This document shows positions 17,204 through 26,042 of a DNA stretch of 64,000 nucleotides, piece after piece. The notes beneath the pieces were generated by a model. It saw only the letters and a program-made list of their open reading frames with translations, was not told the origin of the DNA and made no database searches. The first letter of the stretch is position 1. Every line of letters begins with the position of its first letter. The DNA comes from Flexivirga aerilata (GTDB lineage: Bacteria > Actinomycetota > Actinomycetes > Actinomycetales > Dermatophilaceae). Made by a program: the position numbers and the translations under genes. The stretch lies in assembly GCF_013002715.1 (NCBI RefSeq), contig NZ_JABENB010000002.1, positions 186,001 through 250,000 on the forward strand, written 5' to 3'.

Positions 17204-18433
17204 GTGAGCGTCGTCGCATCCATCGACCGGACCCAGCGGAGGTTCCCGCCGCTGGGCTACCCGATCGCGGTCGTCTACAAGTTCTTCGACGACCTCGGCA
17301 ACTTCATGGCGGCGCTGTTCGCCTACTACGCGTTCGTGTCGCTCTTCCCGATGCTGATCCTCGCGACCACGATCCTCGGTGTGGTGCTGGAGGGAAACCC
17401 CGGCCTGCAGCAGGAGCTGATCAGGTCGGCACTCAGCGAGTTCCCGATCGTCGGTGACGAGATCAAGGCACCGAGCGCCTCCACCGGCAGCTGGATCTCG
17501 ATCGCGGTCAGTGCGCTGGTGGCGCTCTACGGTGCGCTCGGTGCGGCACAGGCGTTCCAGTACATCGCCAACTCGGTATGGCAGGTGCCGCGCAACTCGC
17601 GGCCCAATCCCTTTGCGGCGCGCGGGAAGTCGGTCGGTCTGATCGCCGTGCTCGGCACCACGCTGCTGGCGACGATCGGCCTGACATCGGTGGTGCCACG
17701 AGTCATCCACCTGGCGGGCCTGGCGGCATTCGGGGTCAGGGTCGGCACCATCTGCGTCGACATCCTCGCGATCACCTTCGCCTTCCGCATCGCGACCGCA
17801 CGGCGCATCAAGACCCGCGACCTGCTGCCCGGCGCGGTGTTTGCCGGGCTGATGTGGCAGGTCCTGCAGACCGTCGGCGGGATCTACGTCGAGCACGTGG
17901 TGCAGCGCAACACGGCCATCGCCGGACAGTTCGCCGTCGTCGTCGGCCTGATGATCTTCCTCTACATCGCCGGGGTCGCGATCGCGATGAGCATGGAGAT
18001 CGACGCGGTGCGGGTGCTGCGGCTCTGGCCGCGGGCGCTGCTCACGCCGTTCACCGACAACGTGCGGTTGACCGCCGGCGACATCCGGGCCTACACGGGG
18101 CTGGCCGAGGCGACCCGGCTCAAAGGCTTCGAGCGGATCAATGTCACCTTCGACCGGTCGACCGACCCCGTCGAGGACAGCGCCGACCACGAAGAGGTCG
18201 AGCTGCCACTCGATTTCGACGACGACGGCTCACCGGGCAACGAGGTCGAGGCCGTCCCGCCGCACCCCAGCACACCCCAGCACCGGTTGCCCGAGCGGCC
18301 CGCGTCGGATGACGACGACGACTTCGATCCGGGCAGCCAGCCGACCATCCCGCTGGTCACCCGGCGCCGACCCGCCGAAGCGGACTCCGACGACTCGTCG
18401 ATCGTGCGCGGGCCGTGGTCCAAGGGCGGCTGA
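17204..18433 (+). CDS. YihY/BrkB-family inner membrane protein
   Basis: A 409-aa polytopic membrane protein of the YihY/UPF0761 family. About six membrane spans lie between residues 25 and 270, with the family signature AYYAFVSLFPMLI near 45, GAAQAFQYIANSVW near 115, and late helices ending IAMSMEIDAVRVL. After residue about 300 an acidic, Pro-rich cytoplasmic tail follows (runs of Asp/Glu). The tail is longer than in E. coli YihY and may be a regulatory or scaffold region. Function in the family is unsettled; early claims of RNase BN activity were not upheld. The GTG at 17204 is the start. It is convergent with ectD, 18 bp away. Confidence 0.9.
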   Translation: MSVVASIDRTQRRFPPLGYPIAVVYKFFDDLGNFMAALFAYYAFVSLFPMLILATTILGVVLEGNPGLQQELIRSALSEFPIVGDEIKAPSASTGSWISIAVSALVALYGALGAAQAFQYIANSVWQVPRNSRPNPFAARGKSVGLIAVLGTTLLATIGLTSVVPRVIHLAGLAAFGVRVGTICVDILAITFAFRIATARRIKTRDLLPGAVFAGLMWQVLQTVGGIYVEHVVQRNTAIAGQFAVVVGLMIFLYIAGVAIAMSMEIDAVRVLRLWPRALLTPFTDNVRLTAGDIRAYTGLAEATRLKGFERINVTFDRSTDPVEDSADHEEVELPLDFDDDGSPGNEVEAVPPHPSTPQHRLPERPASDDDDDFDPGSQPTIPLVTRRRPAEADSDDSSIVRGPWSKGG

Positions 18434-18451
18434 CCGACCCGCGACATGCCC

Positions 18452-19348
18452 TCAGCGCAGCGGGGTGAAGTCCCGCGCGCCGAGGAACGACGGGCGAGGG
18501 GCCGGCGCGGCATACGGTGCGACACAGGTGTTTTCGACGCTGTTGTAGACGATGAACACGTTGGACCGCGGGAACGGCGTGACGTTGCCGTTCGAGGCGT
18601 GCATGCAGTTGGAGTCGAACATGATCGCGCCGCCCGCGCTGCCCTCGAGTACGTCGATGCCGTGCTCGTCGGCGAGTGCCGTGAGGGTCTGCCGGTCGGG
18701 GGTGCCGGCTCCCTGCATCACCAGCGAGCTCTTGTAGTTGTCCTCCGGGGTGCCACCGACGCAGGAGACGTAGTGGCGGTGTGACCCCGGCATGATCATC
18801 AGCGGGCCGTTGAACGAGTGGTTGTCGGTCAACGAGATCGAGATGCTGACCGCCCGCGGGGTGGGCATGCCGTCCTCGGCGTGCCAGGTCTCGAAGTCGG
18901 AGTGCCAGAAGAAGTCCTTGCCCTCGAACGCCGGCTTGGCATTCACCCGGCTCTGGTGGATGTAGACATCCGAGCCGAGGAGCTGCCGTGCGCGAGCCAC
19001 CACGCGCGGGTCGCGCGCGATCGCGCCGAAGACCGGGCTGGTCAGGTGCACGTCGAAGATGCTGCGCACCTCCTGCGACGTCGCCTCGATCACCGTGCGT
19101 TCGTCGGCCCGTATGGCGTCGTCCGAGGCCATCCGAGTGAGTTCCCTTCGCATTGCTGCGAGTTCGTCACCGGTCAGCAGCTGGTCGATCAGCAGGTAGC
19201 CGCGGTCGTCGAAGTCGCGCAGCGTCTCGGCGTCGAGCGGTCCGTCGCCGGCCGATCCGTGCACGACCGGGCCGGTGCGCGGCAGCACGCGCGGGCGGTC
19301 GTCGGTGCGGGTCGGGTAGTCGTCGGTCGGTCTGGTGGTCGTCGTCAC
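18452..19348 (-). CDS. ectD: ectoine hydroxylase
   Basis: A 298-aa Fe(II)/2-oxoglutarate dioxygenase that converts ectoine to 5-hydroxyectoine. The EctD signature FFWHSDFETWHAEDGMP is at about 147-161 and supplies His149 and Asp151 of the iron triad. The third ligand His250 is in CMHASNGN, and the 2-oxoglutarate-binding arginine is near 261. The GTG start at 19348 has an AGGAG ribosome-binding site. It is the last gene of ectABCD, 19 bp after ectC, so hydroxyectoine is probably the final solute. Confidence 0.97.
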   Translation of the reverse strand: MTTTTRPTDDYPTRTDDRPRVLPRTGPVVHGSAGDGPLDAETLRDFDDRGYLLIDQLLTGDELAAMRRELTRMASDDAIRADERTVIEATSQEVRSIFDVHLTSPVFGAIARDPRVVARARQLLGSDVYIHQSRVNAKPAFEGKDFFWHSDFETWHAEDGMPTPRAVSISISLTDNHSFNGPLMIMPGSHRHYVSCVGGTPEDNYKSSLVMQGAGTPDRQTLTALADEHGIDVLEGSAGGAIMFDSNCMHASNGNVTPFPRSNVFIVYNSVENTCVAPYAAPAPRPSFLGARDFTPLR

Positions 19349-19367
19349 GGGGTCTCCTCTCGGGGCG

Positions 19368-19769
19368 TCAGGCGGTGGCTGCTTCCTCGTGGATCACGGG
19401 GTAGACGCCGTGCTCGTCGTGCACCTCCCGGCCGGTGACCGGCGGGTTGAAGACGCAGGCGCAGTGGATCTCCTCCTCGACGCGGACGGTGTGCTTGTCG
19501 TGCTTGTCGAGCAGGTAGACCGTGCCCGGCGCGAGCGGGAACTCCTCGCCGGTGTCGCGGTTGAGCAGGGTGCCGCTGCCGGCATAGACGTAGACGCACT
19601 CGACGTGGTGGGCATACCAGAAGTCCGACTCCGTGCCGGCGTAGAGCACGGTGTCGTGGAAGGAGAAGCCGACGCCGTCCTTGGCGAGCACGAACCGGCG
19701 GCTGCGCCAGTTGCCGTGCTCGACGTCATGCTCGGTGTCGTCGAGATCGTGCAGGTTGATGACTTTCAT
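19368..19769 (-). CDS. ectC: L-ectoine synthase
   Basis: A 133-aa cupin that cyclises N-gamma-acetyl-2,4-diaminobutyrate to ectoine with loss of water. The sequence begins MKVINLHDLDDTEHDV and includes the conserved HHVECVYVYAGSG and LDKHDKHTVR segments that hold the active-site metal and substrate. Length is standard. AAAGGG upstream of the ATG serves as ribosome-binding site. It lies between ectB (48-bp gap) and ectD. Confidence 0.97.
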   Translation of the reverse strand: MKVINLHDLDDTEHDVEHGNWRSRRFVLAKDGVGFSFHDTVLYAGTESDFWYAHHVECVYVYAGSGTLLNRDTGEEFPLAPGTVYLLDKHDKHTVRVEEEIHCACVFNPPVTGREVHDEHGVYPVIHEEAATA

Positions 19770-19817
19770 GGGTTCCCTTTCAACGCAGTCATTTTCGAGA
19801 TGTATGACGGGGCTCGC

Positions 19818-21113
19818 TCAGCCGACGAGTGCCGACTCACGGACCGGCGTGGTCACCGCCGCGCATGCCTGCGTCAGCAGCTCCAGGCCCTCCTCGAGCT
19901 CGGTCTCGGTGACCGTGAGCGGAGGCATCACCTTGACCACCTCGCCGCTCGGGCCGGACGTCTCGACCAGCAGCCCGCGCTCGAACGCCGCGGCCTGGAC
20001 CCGGCCGGCGGTCTCGACGTCCTCGAAGGCGATGCCGGCGAGCAGCCCGCGGCCGCGCACCCAGGCGCCCTCGTGGCTGTCGGCGATGTGCTGCAGGCCG
20101 GTGTGCAGTTGCTCGGCGCGGGAGGCCACCTGCTGCTGGAAGCGGTCGTCGGCCCAGAAGAGTGCGAGGGCGGCGGTGGCGGTGACGAACGCCGGGTTGT
20201 GACCGCGGAAGGTGCCGTTGTGCTCGCCCGGCTCCCACTGGTCCAACTCGGGACGCAGCAGGGTGAGCGCCATCGGCAGCCCGTAGCCGGAGATCGACTT
20301 CGACAGGCAGATGATGTCCGGGGTGATGCCGGCCTCCTCGAAGGAGAAGAAGGTGCCGGTGCGGCCGCAGCCGGCCTGCACGTCGTCGACGATCAGGAGC
20401 ACCCCGTGGCGGCGGCAGAGCGACTCCAGCTCGCGCAACCACTCGGCCCGGGCCGCCTTGAGTCCGCCCTCGCCCTGCACGGTCTCCACGATCACGGCGG
20501 CGGGCAGCTCCAGGCCGGAGCCGCTGTCGCTCCACGTGCGGTCCAGCCAGAGGAAGTCCGGCGTCTCGCCGTCGAAGTAGTCGTCGTAGGGCGCGACGTC
20601 CGAGTGGTAGAGCGGAGTGCCGGCGCCCGCGCGCTTCATCGAGTTGCCGGTGACGGCGAGAGAGCCGAGCGTCATACCGTGAAAAGCGTTGGTGAAGCTG
20701 ACGATCGCCTGACGTCCGGTGCACTTGCGGGCGATCTTGAGTGCCGCCTCGACCGAGTTGGTGCCGGTCGGTCCGGGGAACTGCACGACGTGGTCGAGCC
20801 CGCGAGGCGTGAGGATGAGGTCCTGGAAGGTCTGCAGGAAGTCGCGCTTGGCGACGGTGTGGGTGTCGAGCGAGTGCACGACGTGGTCGCCGGTGAGGTA
20901 GTCGATCAGACGCTTCTTCAGCTCGGGGTGGTTGTGCCCGTAGTTGAGTGCGCCGGCGCCGGAGAAGAAGTCGAGGTAGCGGCGGCCGTCCTCGGTCCAC
21001 TGGTGGGCGCCCTGCGCGCGGTCGAAGACCGCGGGCCACTCGCGGCAGTAGCTGCGCACCTGGGATTCGCGCGTCTCGAAGATCGTGGTGTCCGTGTTTC
21101 TCATGCTCGTCAT
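19818..21113 (-). CDS. ectB: diaminobutyrate-2-oxoglutarate transaminase
   Basis: A 431-aa class III PLP aminotransferase. It makes L-2,4-diaminobutyrate from aspartate semialdehyde and glutamate, the first ectoine-specific step. It shows the phosphate-binding GPTGTNSVEAALK near 114-126, Asp244 in DDVQAGCGRTG, and the PLP lysine Lys272 in LSKSISGYG. The ATG at 21113 is preceded by GGAAGGAAA. A second ATG three codons later is possible. It lies 57 bp downstream of ectA. Confidence 0.97.
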   Translation of the reverse strand: MTSMRNTDTTIFETRESQVRSYCREWPAVFDRAQGAHQWTEDGRRYLDFFSGAGALNYGHNHPELKKRLIDYLTGDHVVHSLDTHTVAKRDFLQTFQDLILTPRGLDHVVQFPGPTGTNSVEAALKIARKCTGRQAIVSFTNAFHGMTLGSLAVTGNSMKRAGAGTPLYHSDVAPYDDYFDGETPDFLWLDRTWSDSGSGLELPAAVIVETVQGEGGLKAARAEWLRELESLCRRHGVLLIVDDVQAGCGRTGTFFSFEEAGITPDIICLSKSISGYGLPMALTLLRPELDQWEPGEHNGTFRGHNPAFVTATAALALFWADDRFQQQVASRAEQLHTGLQHIADSHEGAWVRGRGLLAGIAFEDVETAGRVQAAAFERGLLVETSGPSGEVVKVMPPLTVTETELEEGLELLTQACAAVTTPVRESALVG

Positions 21114-21170
21114 GCTCGTATTTCCTTCCGTGGCAAGCAGATGCAGCGCAGGTTCAACGTCAGCGCAGGT

Positions 21171-21689
21171 TCAGTGCAGCGGCGCGATGCGGTAGAGCCG
21201 CTCGGCGGAATGCGCGTCGGGAAAGTGGCCCCTGCCGAAGAGCTCGCGCTGGTCGATCGCGGCGTCACGCTCACCGGCGAAGCGGGTGAAAAGCCCGATC
21301 GACGCGGTGTTGTCGTCGGTGATGGTCGTCTCCATGGCCGACGCCTCGCCGACCCGGTCGGTCAGCTCGTGCAGCATGCGACGTGCGATGCCCTGCCCGC
21401 GGAAGCCCGGATCGACGGCGACCTGCCAGATCATGAGTGTCTGCGGGTCCTCCGGCCTGAGATAGCCGCTCACGAATCCTGTTGCCACCCCGCCGGATTC
21501 GGCGATCAGCGAGGTGCGAGCGAAGTCGCGTGCCCAGAGCAGGTAGGCGTAGGACGTGTTGACGTCGAGCTCACCGGCGCCTCTCGCGAGCATCCAGAGC
21601 GCGCCGCCGTCGGTCACCTCGGGTGCTCGGAAGGTGATCGTCGAGGTCGAGGCGAGCGGACGGGTGGGCGTTGTCGTCGGGCTGTTCAC
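21171..21689 (-). CDS. ectA: L-2,4-diaminobutyrate acetyltransferase
   Basis: A 172-aa GNAT enzyme that acetylates diaminobutyrate to the direct ectoine precursor. The acetyl-CoA loop is VDPGFRGQGIARRML (around 110-124), preceded by IWQVAV. The conserved EctA segment WMLARGAGELDVNTSYAYLL is at about 30-50, and DNTASIGLFTRFA follows later. The GTG at 21689 gives the usual N-terminus; no ATG is available upstream. It is the first gene of ectABCD, and a sigma70-like promoter ends 8 nt before the start codon, so the transcript may be nearly leaderless. Confidence 0.95.
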   Translation of the reverse strand: MNSPTTTPTRPLASTSTITFRAPEVTDGGALWMLARGAGELDVNTSYAYLLWARDFARTSLIAESGGVATGFVSGYLRPEDPQTLMIWQVAVDPGFRGQGIARRMLHELTDRVGEASAMETTITDDNTASIGLFTRFAGERDAAIDQRELFGRGHFPDAHSAERLYRIAPLH

Positions 21690-21697
21690 GCTCAACG

Positions 21698-21725
21698 AAC
21701 GTAACGACTCGTCGGTAACAATCAA
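21698..21725 (-). promoter_or_regulatory. putative ectABCD promoter
   Basis: On the minus strand TTGATT (complement of 21720-21725) and TACGTT (complement of 21698-21703) are 16 bp apart, a plausible -35/-10 pair. A GTTAC direct repeat lies inside it (13-bp period). The -10 ends 8 nt before the ectA GTG. The assignment rests on consensus similarity only. Confidence 0.4.
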
Positions 21726-21905
21726 CCGTCATGCGACGAGATCGCACGCCTGGCGGTCGACCAGTGCGGGGTCGCTGAGCGTAGTGAGCGGCGGCATCTC
21801 AGGCAATGCCCGGGCCGCGGTCCGGACCGGGGAAAAATCTCGGACGCACCGTCCACGATATGGACGGCCGGGTCGAATTGTGTGACGGGTCACAGCGATT
21901 CGAGC

Positions 21906-23852
21906 TCAGCGCGGGTCGGGTGCGCTCCACTCGCGCTCGCGCAACAGCCGCAGGCTGTTGAGTCCGACGATGACCGTCGAGCCCTCGTGGCCGAGCACCC
22001 CCAGGGGGAGGGGCAGGGTGCCGATCAGGTCCCACAGCACCAGGCCGCCGATGAAGACTGCTGCGATCACGAGGTTCTGGAGGACGACCCGGCGCGCGCG
22101 TCGTGACAGTCGCACCGCGGCGGGGATGGCGGCCAGGTTGTCGCGCACGACCACTGCGTCCGCGGCGTCCAGGGTCAGATCCGACCCGCCGCCCCCCATT
22201 GCCACGCCGGCGTGGGCGGTGGCCAGTGCGGGTGCGTCGTTGACCCCGTCGCCGACGGCAAGGACCCGATGTCCGGCGACCTGGGCGGCTGCGATCGCGT
22301 GCACCTTGTCCTCCGGCAGCAGGCCGGCGCGCACGTCGGCGATGCCGACGACGGCCGCCAACTGCGTTGCCGCCGCCTGGTTGTCACCGGTGAGCAATAC
22401 CGGCGGCGCCGCGGTGAGTTCGGCCAGGGACTGCACCGCAGCGGGTGCGTCGTGCCGCACCCGGTCGGTCAGCCCGATCGCGCCCACGGCCGCGCCGTCG
22501 CGCAGCACGATCACCACGGTGCGGCCGGCGGCTTCGAGACGCCGCACCGTCATACCCAGTGACGCCGGCAGGATGGCGGTCACGGCAGATGGTGAGACCA
22601 CAGCGGTGCGCACGCCTTCGACCACACCTTCGACGCCGCGGCCGGGCACCGAGGAGAAGTCTTCGGCCGGAGCCGGACTACCGGCGGCGTCGACGATCGC
22701 CCGCGCGAGCGGGTGCTCACTGAGATGTTCGACCGCGGCAGCCCAGGCCAGCACCTGTGCTCGCGTCGGCAGGTCGGGCCCGGCGGCCGCCTCGACCTCG
22801 CTCACCGCCGGGCTGCCTTCGGTGAGGGTGCCCGTCTTGTCGAAGGCGACCTGGTCGACGTGTCCGAGTTGTTCCATCACCACCGCGGACTTGACCAGCA
22901 CGCCGTGCCGTCCGGCATTCGCGATCGCCGACAGCAGCGGAGGCATCGTGGACAGCACGATCGCGCAGGGCGAGGCCACGATCATGAACGTCATCGCACG
23001 CAGCAGGGCATCGGTGAGATCGGCTCCGAACAGCAGGGGCACGGCGAACACCGCGACGGTCACGGTGACCATGCCGATCGAGTAGCGCTGCTCGACCTTC
23101 TCGATGAACAGTTGGGTCGGCGCCTTGGTCTGCGAGGCCTGCTCGACGAGCGCGACGATGCGGGCGATAACCGAGTCCTGCGGGTCCCGCCCGACCTCGA
23201 CCCGGAGAGTGCCGGTGGTGTTGAGAGTGCCGGCGAACACCTCGTCACCGGTGGACTTGTATGCCGGCAGCGGCTCCCCGGTGATGCCGGCCTGGTCGAC
23301 GTCACTGGCACCACCCGTGACGACGCCGTCGGCGGCGATGAGTTCGCCGGGACGCACCAGGATGACGTCTCCGATCCGCAACTCCTTCGCCGGCATCGTG
23401 CGCTCGCCGCCCTCGGCGTCGAGCACGGTGGCGGTGGCCGGCGTGAGGTCGAGCAGCCCACGGATGGAGTCCTGCGTGCGCGCGGTGGCGACAGCTTCGA
23501 GGGCGCCCGACGTGGCGAAGATGACGATGAGCAACGCGCCGTCCATCACCTGACCGATGGCCGCGGCTCCGAGGGCGGCGACGATCATCAGCAGGTCGAC
23601 GTCGAGTGTCTTCTCGCGCAGCGCCTGGAGGCCGGCCCACGCCGGGTCCCAGCCGCCGGTGACGTAGACGGCGGCATACAGCGTCGCCCAGAGCGGGGTG
23701 GGAGCGCCCGCGAGGTGCAGGGGCAGCGCCACGAGAAACAGCAGCAGCGCGGCGGTCGCCCAGCGCACCTCGGCGACCGCGAACAGACGGGTCCGGCGTC
23801 GCGGAGGGGACAGCGTGTCCGGCATGTGCGGGAGCGTCGTGGTCGTCGTCAC
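21906..23852 (-). CDS. P1B-4-type heavy-metal efflux ATPase (CtpD/CtpJ-like)
   Basis: A 648-aa P-type ATPase. It has the ITGEP loop, the phosphorylated Asp in DKTGTLTEG, and the hinge GDGVNDAPALA. The membrane metal site is SPC (ASPCAIVLS) with HEGST followed by NSLRLLR near the C-terminus. SPC plus HEGS/T is the signature of subgroup P1B-4, which exports Co2+, Fe2+ or Zn2+ rather than Cu+. No N-terminal heavy-metal-binding domain is present, as usual for this subgroup. The start is the GTG at 23852; an ATG at 23825 (MPDTLSPP) is equally plausible. It is divergent from an ArsR regulator with an operator palindrome between them. Confidence 0.93.
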   Translation of the reverse strand: MTTTTTLPHMPDTLSPPRRRTRLFAVAEVRWATAALLLFLVALPLHLAGAPTPLWATLYAAVYVTGGWDPAWAGLQALREKTLDVDLLMIVAALGAAAIGQVMDGALLIVIFATSGALEAVATARTQDSIRGLLDLTPATATVLDAEGGERTMPAKELRIGDVILVRPGELIAADGVVTGGASDVDQAGITGEPLPAYKSTGDEVFAGTLNTTGTLRVEVGRDPQDSVIARIVALVEQASQTKAPTQLFIEKVEQRYSIGMVTVTVAVFAVPLLFGADLTDALLRAMTFMIVASPCAIVLSTMPPLLSAIANAGRHGVLVKSAVVMEQLGHVDQVAFDKTGTLTEGSPAVSEVEAAAGPDLPTRAQVLAWAAAVEHLSEHPLARAIVDAAGSPAPAEDFSSVPGRGVEGVVEGVRTAVVSPSAVTAILPASLGMTVRRLEAAGRTVVIVLRDGAAVGAIGLTDRVRHDAPAAVQSLAELTAAPPVLLTGDNQAAATQLAAVVGIADVRAGLLPEDKVHAIAAAQVAGHRVLAVGDGVNDAPALATAHAGVAMGGGGSDLTLDAADAVVVRDNLAAIPAAVRLSRRARRVVLQNLVIAAVFIGGLVLWDLIGTLPLPLGVLGHEGSTVIVGLNSLRLLREREWSAPDPR

Positions 23853-23874
23853 GCGGGACAGCGTAACGGAACAA

Positions 23875-23890
23875 TTGAACAGTTATTCAA
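23875..23890. promoter_or_regulatory. ArsR/SmtB-type operator palindrome
   Basis: TTGAA-N6-TTCAA, an AT-rich palindrome in very GC-rich surroundings, sits in the 61-bp gap between the divergent metal ATPase and arsR genes. Sites of this kind are bound by SmtB/NmtR-type repressors and released by metal. It would control both promoters. Confidence 0.7.
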
Positions 23891-23913
23891 GTGTCGGAGG
23901 CTAGGCTCGCTGC

Positions 23914-24255
23914 ATGGGACATCGCACGGGCGTCGTATCCGCCACGATCGAGCAGCGACTCGATCGGGTCGGGGCCGGGGAGGTCGCCACCACATTGCAG
24001 GCGCTCGCGACGCCGTCCCGACTGCGGATCCTCGCCACCCTCGTGGAAGGGCCGTGCGCGGCAGGTGTGCTTGCGGAGCGCGCGGGCCTCGAGGCGTCCG
24101 CCTGCTCGCACCAGCTGCGACTGTTGCGGCATCTGGGCCTGGTGAGCGGCGTGCGCGACGGGCGCTCGATGATCTACTCGCTTGCCGACCAGCACGTCGC
24201 GGACCTGCTCGAGCAGGCGATCGGCCACGCCGAGCACCAGCGCGACGGTCGCTGA
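23914..24255 (+). CDS. ArsR/SmtB-family metal-responsive repressor
   Basis: A 113-aa winged-helix repressor. The ArsR HTH spans about 35-85 (LATPSRLRILATLVEGP, then SACSHQLRLLRHLGLVSGVRDGRS). The C-terminus carries a metal-ligand-like pattern: Asp and His in LADQHVADLLEQAIGHAEHQ match the alpha-5 site (DxH...H..E/H) of SmtB/NmtR sensors for Zn, Ni or Co. That agrees with the Co/Fe/Zn-type ATPase it faces. One cysteine in the HTH region (ACSHQ) is also seen in CmtR-like proteins. Confidence 0.9.
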   Translation: MGHRTGVVSATIEQRLDRVGAGEVATTLQALATPSRLRILATLVEGPCAAGVLAERAGLEASACSHQLRLLRHLGLVSGVRDGRSMIYSLADQHVADLLEQAIGHAEHQRDGR

Positions 24256-24270
24256 CGTCGGCGGGCGCTC

Positions 24271-25554
24271 TCAGCCGGCCTCTGCCACCGCACTGGTGCG
24301 CCGGGTGCCGAACTCGACGCCCCTGCGCTCCTTGCCGATCAGCGTCAGCACGATCACCGCGACGAACACCGGCACCATCGTCGCGGCGAGTGCGAACGGG
24401 TAGCCGTGGCGGGACGCGAGCGACTCCTGGATGGGCAGGTTGAACGCGGCCAGGCAGTTGCCGAGCTGGTAGGTCACCCCCGGGTAGAAGCCGCGGATCT
24501 CGTCCGGTGACATCTCGGTCAGGTGCGCCGGTATGACGCCCCACGCGCCCTGCACCATCACCTGCATCAGGAACGAGCCGAGGATGACCATCCCGACGGT
24601 CGTCGAGTAGGCGAACAGCGGGATGATCGGCAGCGCGACCGCCGCGCAGACCACGATGATGATCTTGCGGCCGTACCGCTCCGAGAGGGCACCCGCGATC
24701 GCCCCGCCGGTGATGGCGCCGACGTTGTAGATCACCGCGATCCAGGTCGCGGTGGAGCCGGCGAACCCGAGCCCGTCGTCGACGTGTTCCTTGAGGAAGG
24801 TGGGGTAGACGTCCTGCGTGCCGTGGCTCATCCAGTTGAACGCGGTCATCAGCAGGACCAGGAAGATGAACCGTTTCCAGATGGCCGGGTTCTTGAGGAT
24901 GTCGGAGGCCTTGGTGGTGCTCTGCCGGAAGCGTTGCCGCGTCGACTCCCAGACCTCGGACTCCTCGACCCGCGAGCGGATGATCAGCGAGATCAGCGCC
25001 GGGATGATCGACAGCGCGAACATCCACCGCCAGGACAGGCCCCACCAGGTGTTGACCACGAGGAAGGCGAGCGCGGCGAGCAGGTAGCCCATCGAGTAAC
25101 CGCCCTGCAGGATGCCGGAGAACAGGCCGCGCCGTCGGCTCGGAATCTTCTCCATCGCCAGGGCCGCGCCGAGGCCCCACTCGCCGCCCATGCCCAGTCC
25201 GTAGAGCATGCGCAGCACCATCAGCACGGTGAAATTCGGCGCGAACGCGCAGAGGAAGCCGACGATCGAGTAGAAGATCACGTCGACCATCAGCGGGATC
25301 CGTCGCCCGACGCGGTCTGCCCAGAGACCGAAGAGGAACGCCCCGACCGGCCGCATGATCAGCGTCATCGTGGTGATGAGCGACATCTCGGTGAGCGACT
25401 TGCCGAAGTCCTTGGCGATCTGCGCGTAGATCAGCACAACCAGGAAGTAGTCGAACGCGTCCATCGCCCAGCCGAGGTATGCCGCGGCGAACGCGTTGCG
25501 CTGGTCCGCGGTCAGCTTCGGCGGCGCTCCGGCGGTGGCGGCTGGGGACGACAT
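24271..25554 (-). CDS. MFS transporter, carboxylate:H+ symporter (SHS/AAHS type)
   Basis: A 427-aa major facilitator with 12 predicted spans. The first helix holds [12 protein letters not shown], whose aspartates mark the sialate/shikimate/lactate and aromatic-acid symporter families. The loop 2-3 motif is [14 protein letters not shown], and [20 protein letters not shown] after helix 4 is also family-typical. The substrate is likely a monocarboxylate such as lactate or pyruvate; a sugar acid cannot be excluded. It stands alone between arsR (convergent, 15 bp) and the first 51-bp repeat array. Confidence 0.88.
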   Translation of the reverse strand: MSSPAATAGAPPKLTADQRNAFAAAYLGWAMDAFDYFLVVLIYAQIAKDFGKSLTEMSLITTMTLIMRPVGAFLFGLWADRVGRRIPLMVDVIFYSIVGFLCAFAPNFTVLMVLRMLYGLGMGGEWGLGAALAMEKIPSRRRGLFSGILQGGYSMGYLLAALAFLVVNTWWGLSWRWMFALSIIPALISLIIRSRVEESEVWESTRQRFRQSTTKASDILKNPAIWKRFIFLVLLMTAFNWMSHGTQDVYPTFLKEHVDDGLGFAGSTATWIAVIYNVGAITGGAIAGALSERYGRKIIIVVCAAVALPIIPLFAYSTTVGMVILGSFLMQVMVQGAWGVIPAHLTEMSPDEIRGFYPGVTYQLGNCLAAFNLPIQESLASRHGYPFALAATMVPVFVAVIVLTLIGKERRGVEFGTRRTSAVAEAG

Positions 25555-25695
25555 ACGGCTCCTTCGGCAGGGTGCCTCGGTGCGGCAGAGTGCATAGTTT
25601 GACGAAGGGTCACCGTAGACCCGTCACCTGGAAATCCGGGCGATCCGGGGCAGCCGATTTCGGGCGGGTGGGGAGTGGCGCGAGCGCGGCGTATG

Positions 25696-26011
25696 GCGTG
25701 CAGAAGTCGCGACGGTTGCGCCGTACGCACGCGGGGCCGGCGTATGGCGTGCAGAAGTCGCGACGCTTGCGCCGTACGCACGCGGGATCGGCGTGTGGCG
25801 TGCAGAAGTCGCGACGGTCGCGGGGTGTGCACGCGGGATCGGCGTGAGGCGTGCAGAAGTCGCGACGGTCGCGGGTTACGCACGCGAGGCCGGGGCGGGA
25901 TCGGCGTATGCCGTGCAGAAGTCGCGACGGTTGCGCCGTACGCACGCGGGGCCGGTGTATGGCGTGCAGAAGTCGCGACGGTCGCGCCGTCGGTCGCGGG
26001 TTGCGCACGCG
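25696..26011. repeat. 51-bp repeat array 1 (six copies)
   Basis: Six copies of a ~37-bp core of the type GCGTGC-AGAAGTCGCGACGG...GCACGC. GTGCAG begins at 25698, 25749, 25800, 25851, 25913 and 25964, so spacing is 51, 51, 51, 62 and 51. The 14-bp gaps vary little (GGCCGGCGTATG-like). Each core has a 6-7-bp closing stem GCGTGC(A)/(T)GCACGC with the palindrome TCGCGA inside. The last copy carries an internal partial duplication. The array occupies the gap between maf and the MFS gene; the ~100 bp between the MFS start and the array hold nothing recognised. Because 51 is a multiple of three, the array is open in several frames, but I see no coding signal. Confidence 0.9.
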
Positions 26012-26042
26012 GGCCGGCCGAAGAATCAGCCGGGGTGCCGGA

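Noticed and set aside
16426..17223. Several open frames across the 117-bp repeat block
   Set aside because: Translations repeat the same SAEERSGGSAYR-like unit in both strands because of the repeat itself; no start signals.
25696..26011. CRISPR array
   Set aside because: The repeat/gap geometry superficially fits, but the ~14-bp gaps are far too short for spacers and nearly identical to each other, and no cas genes are present.
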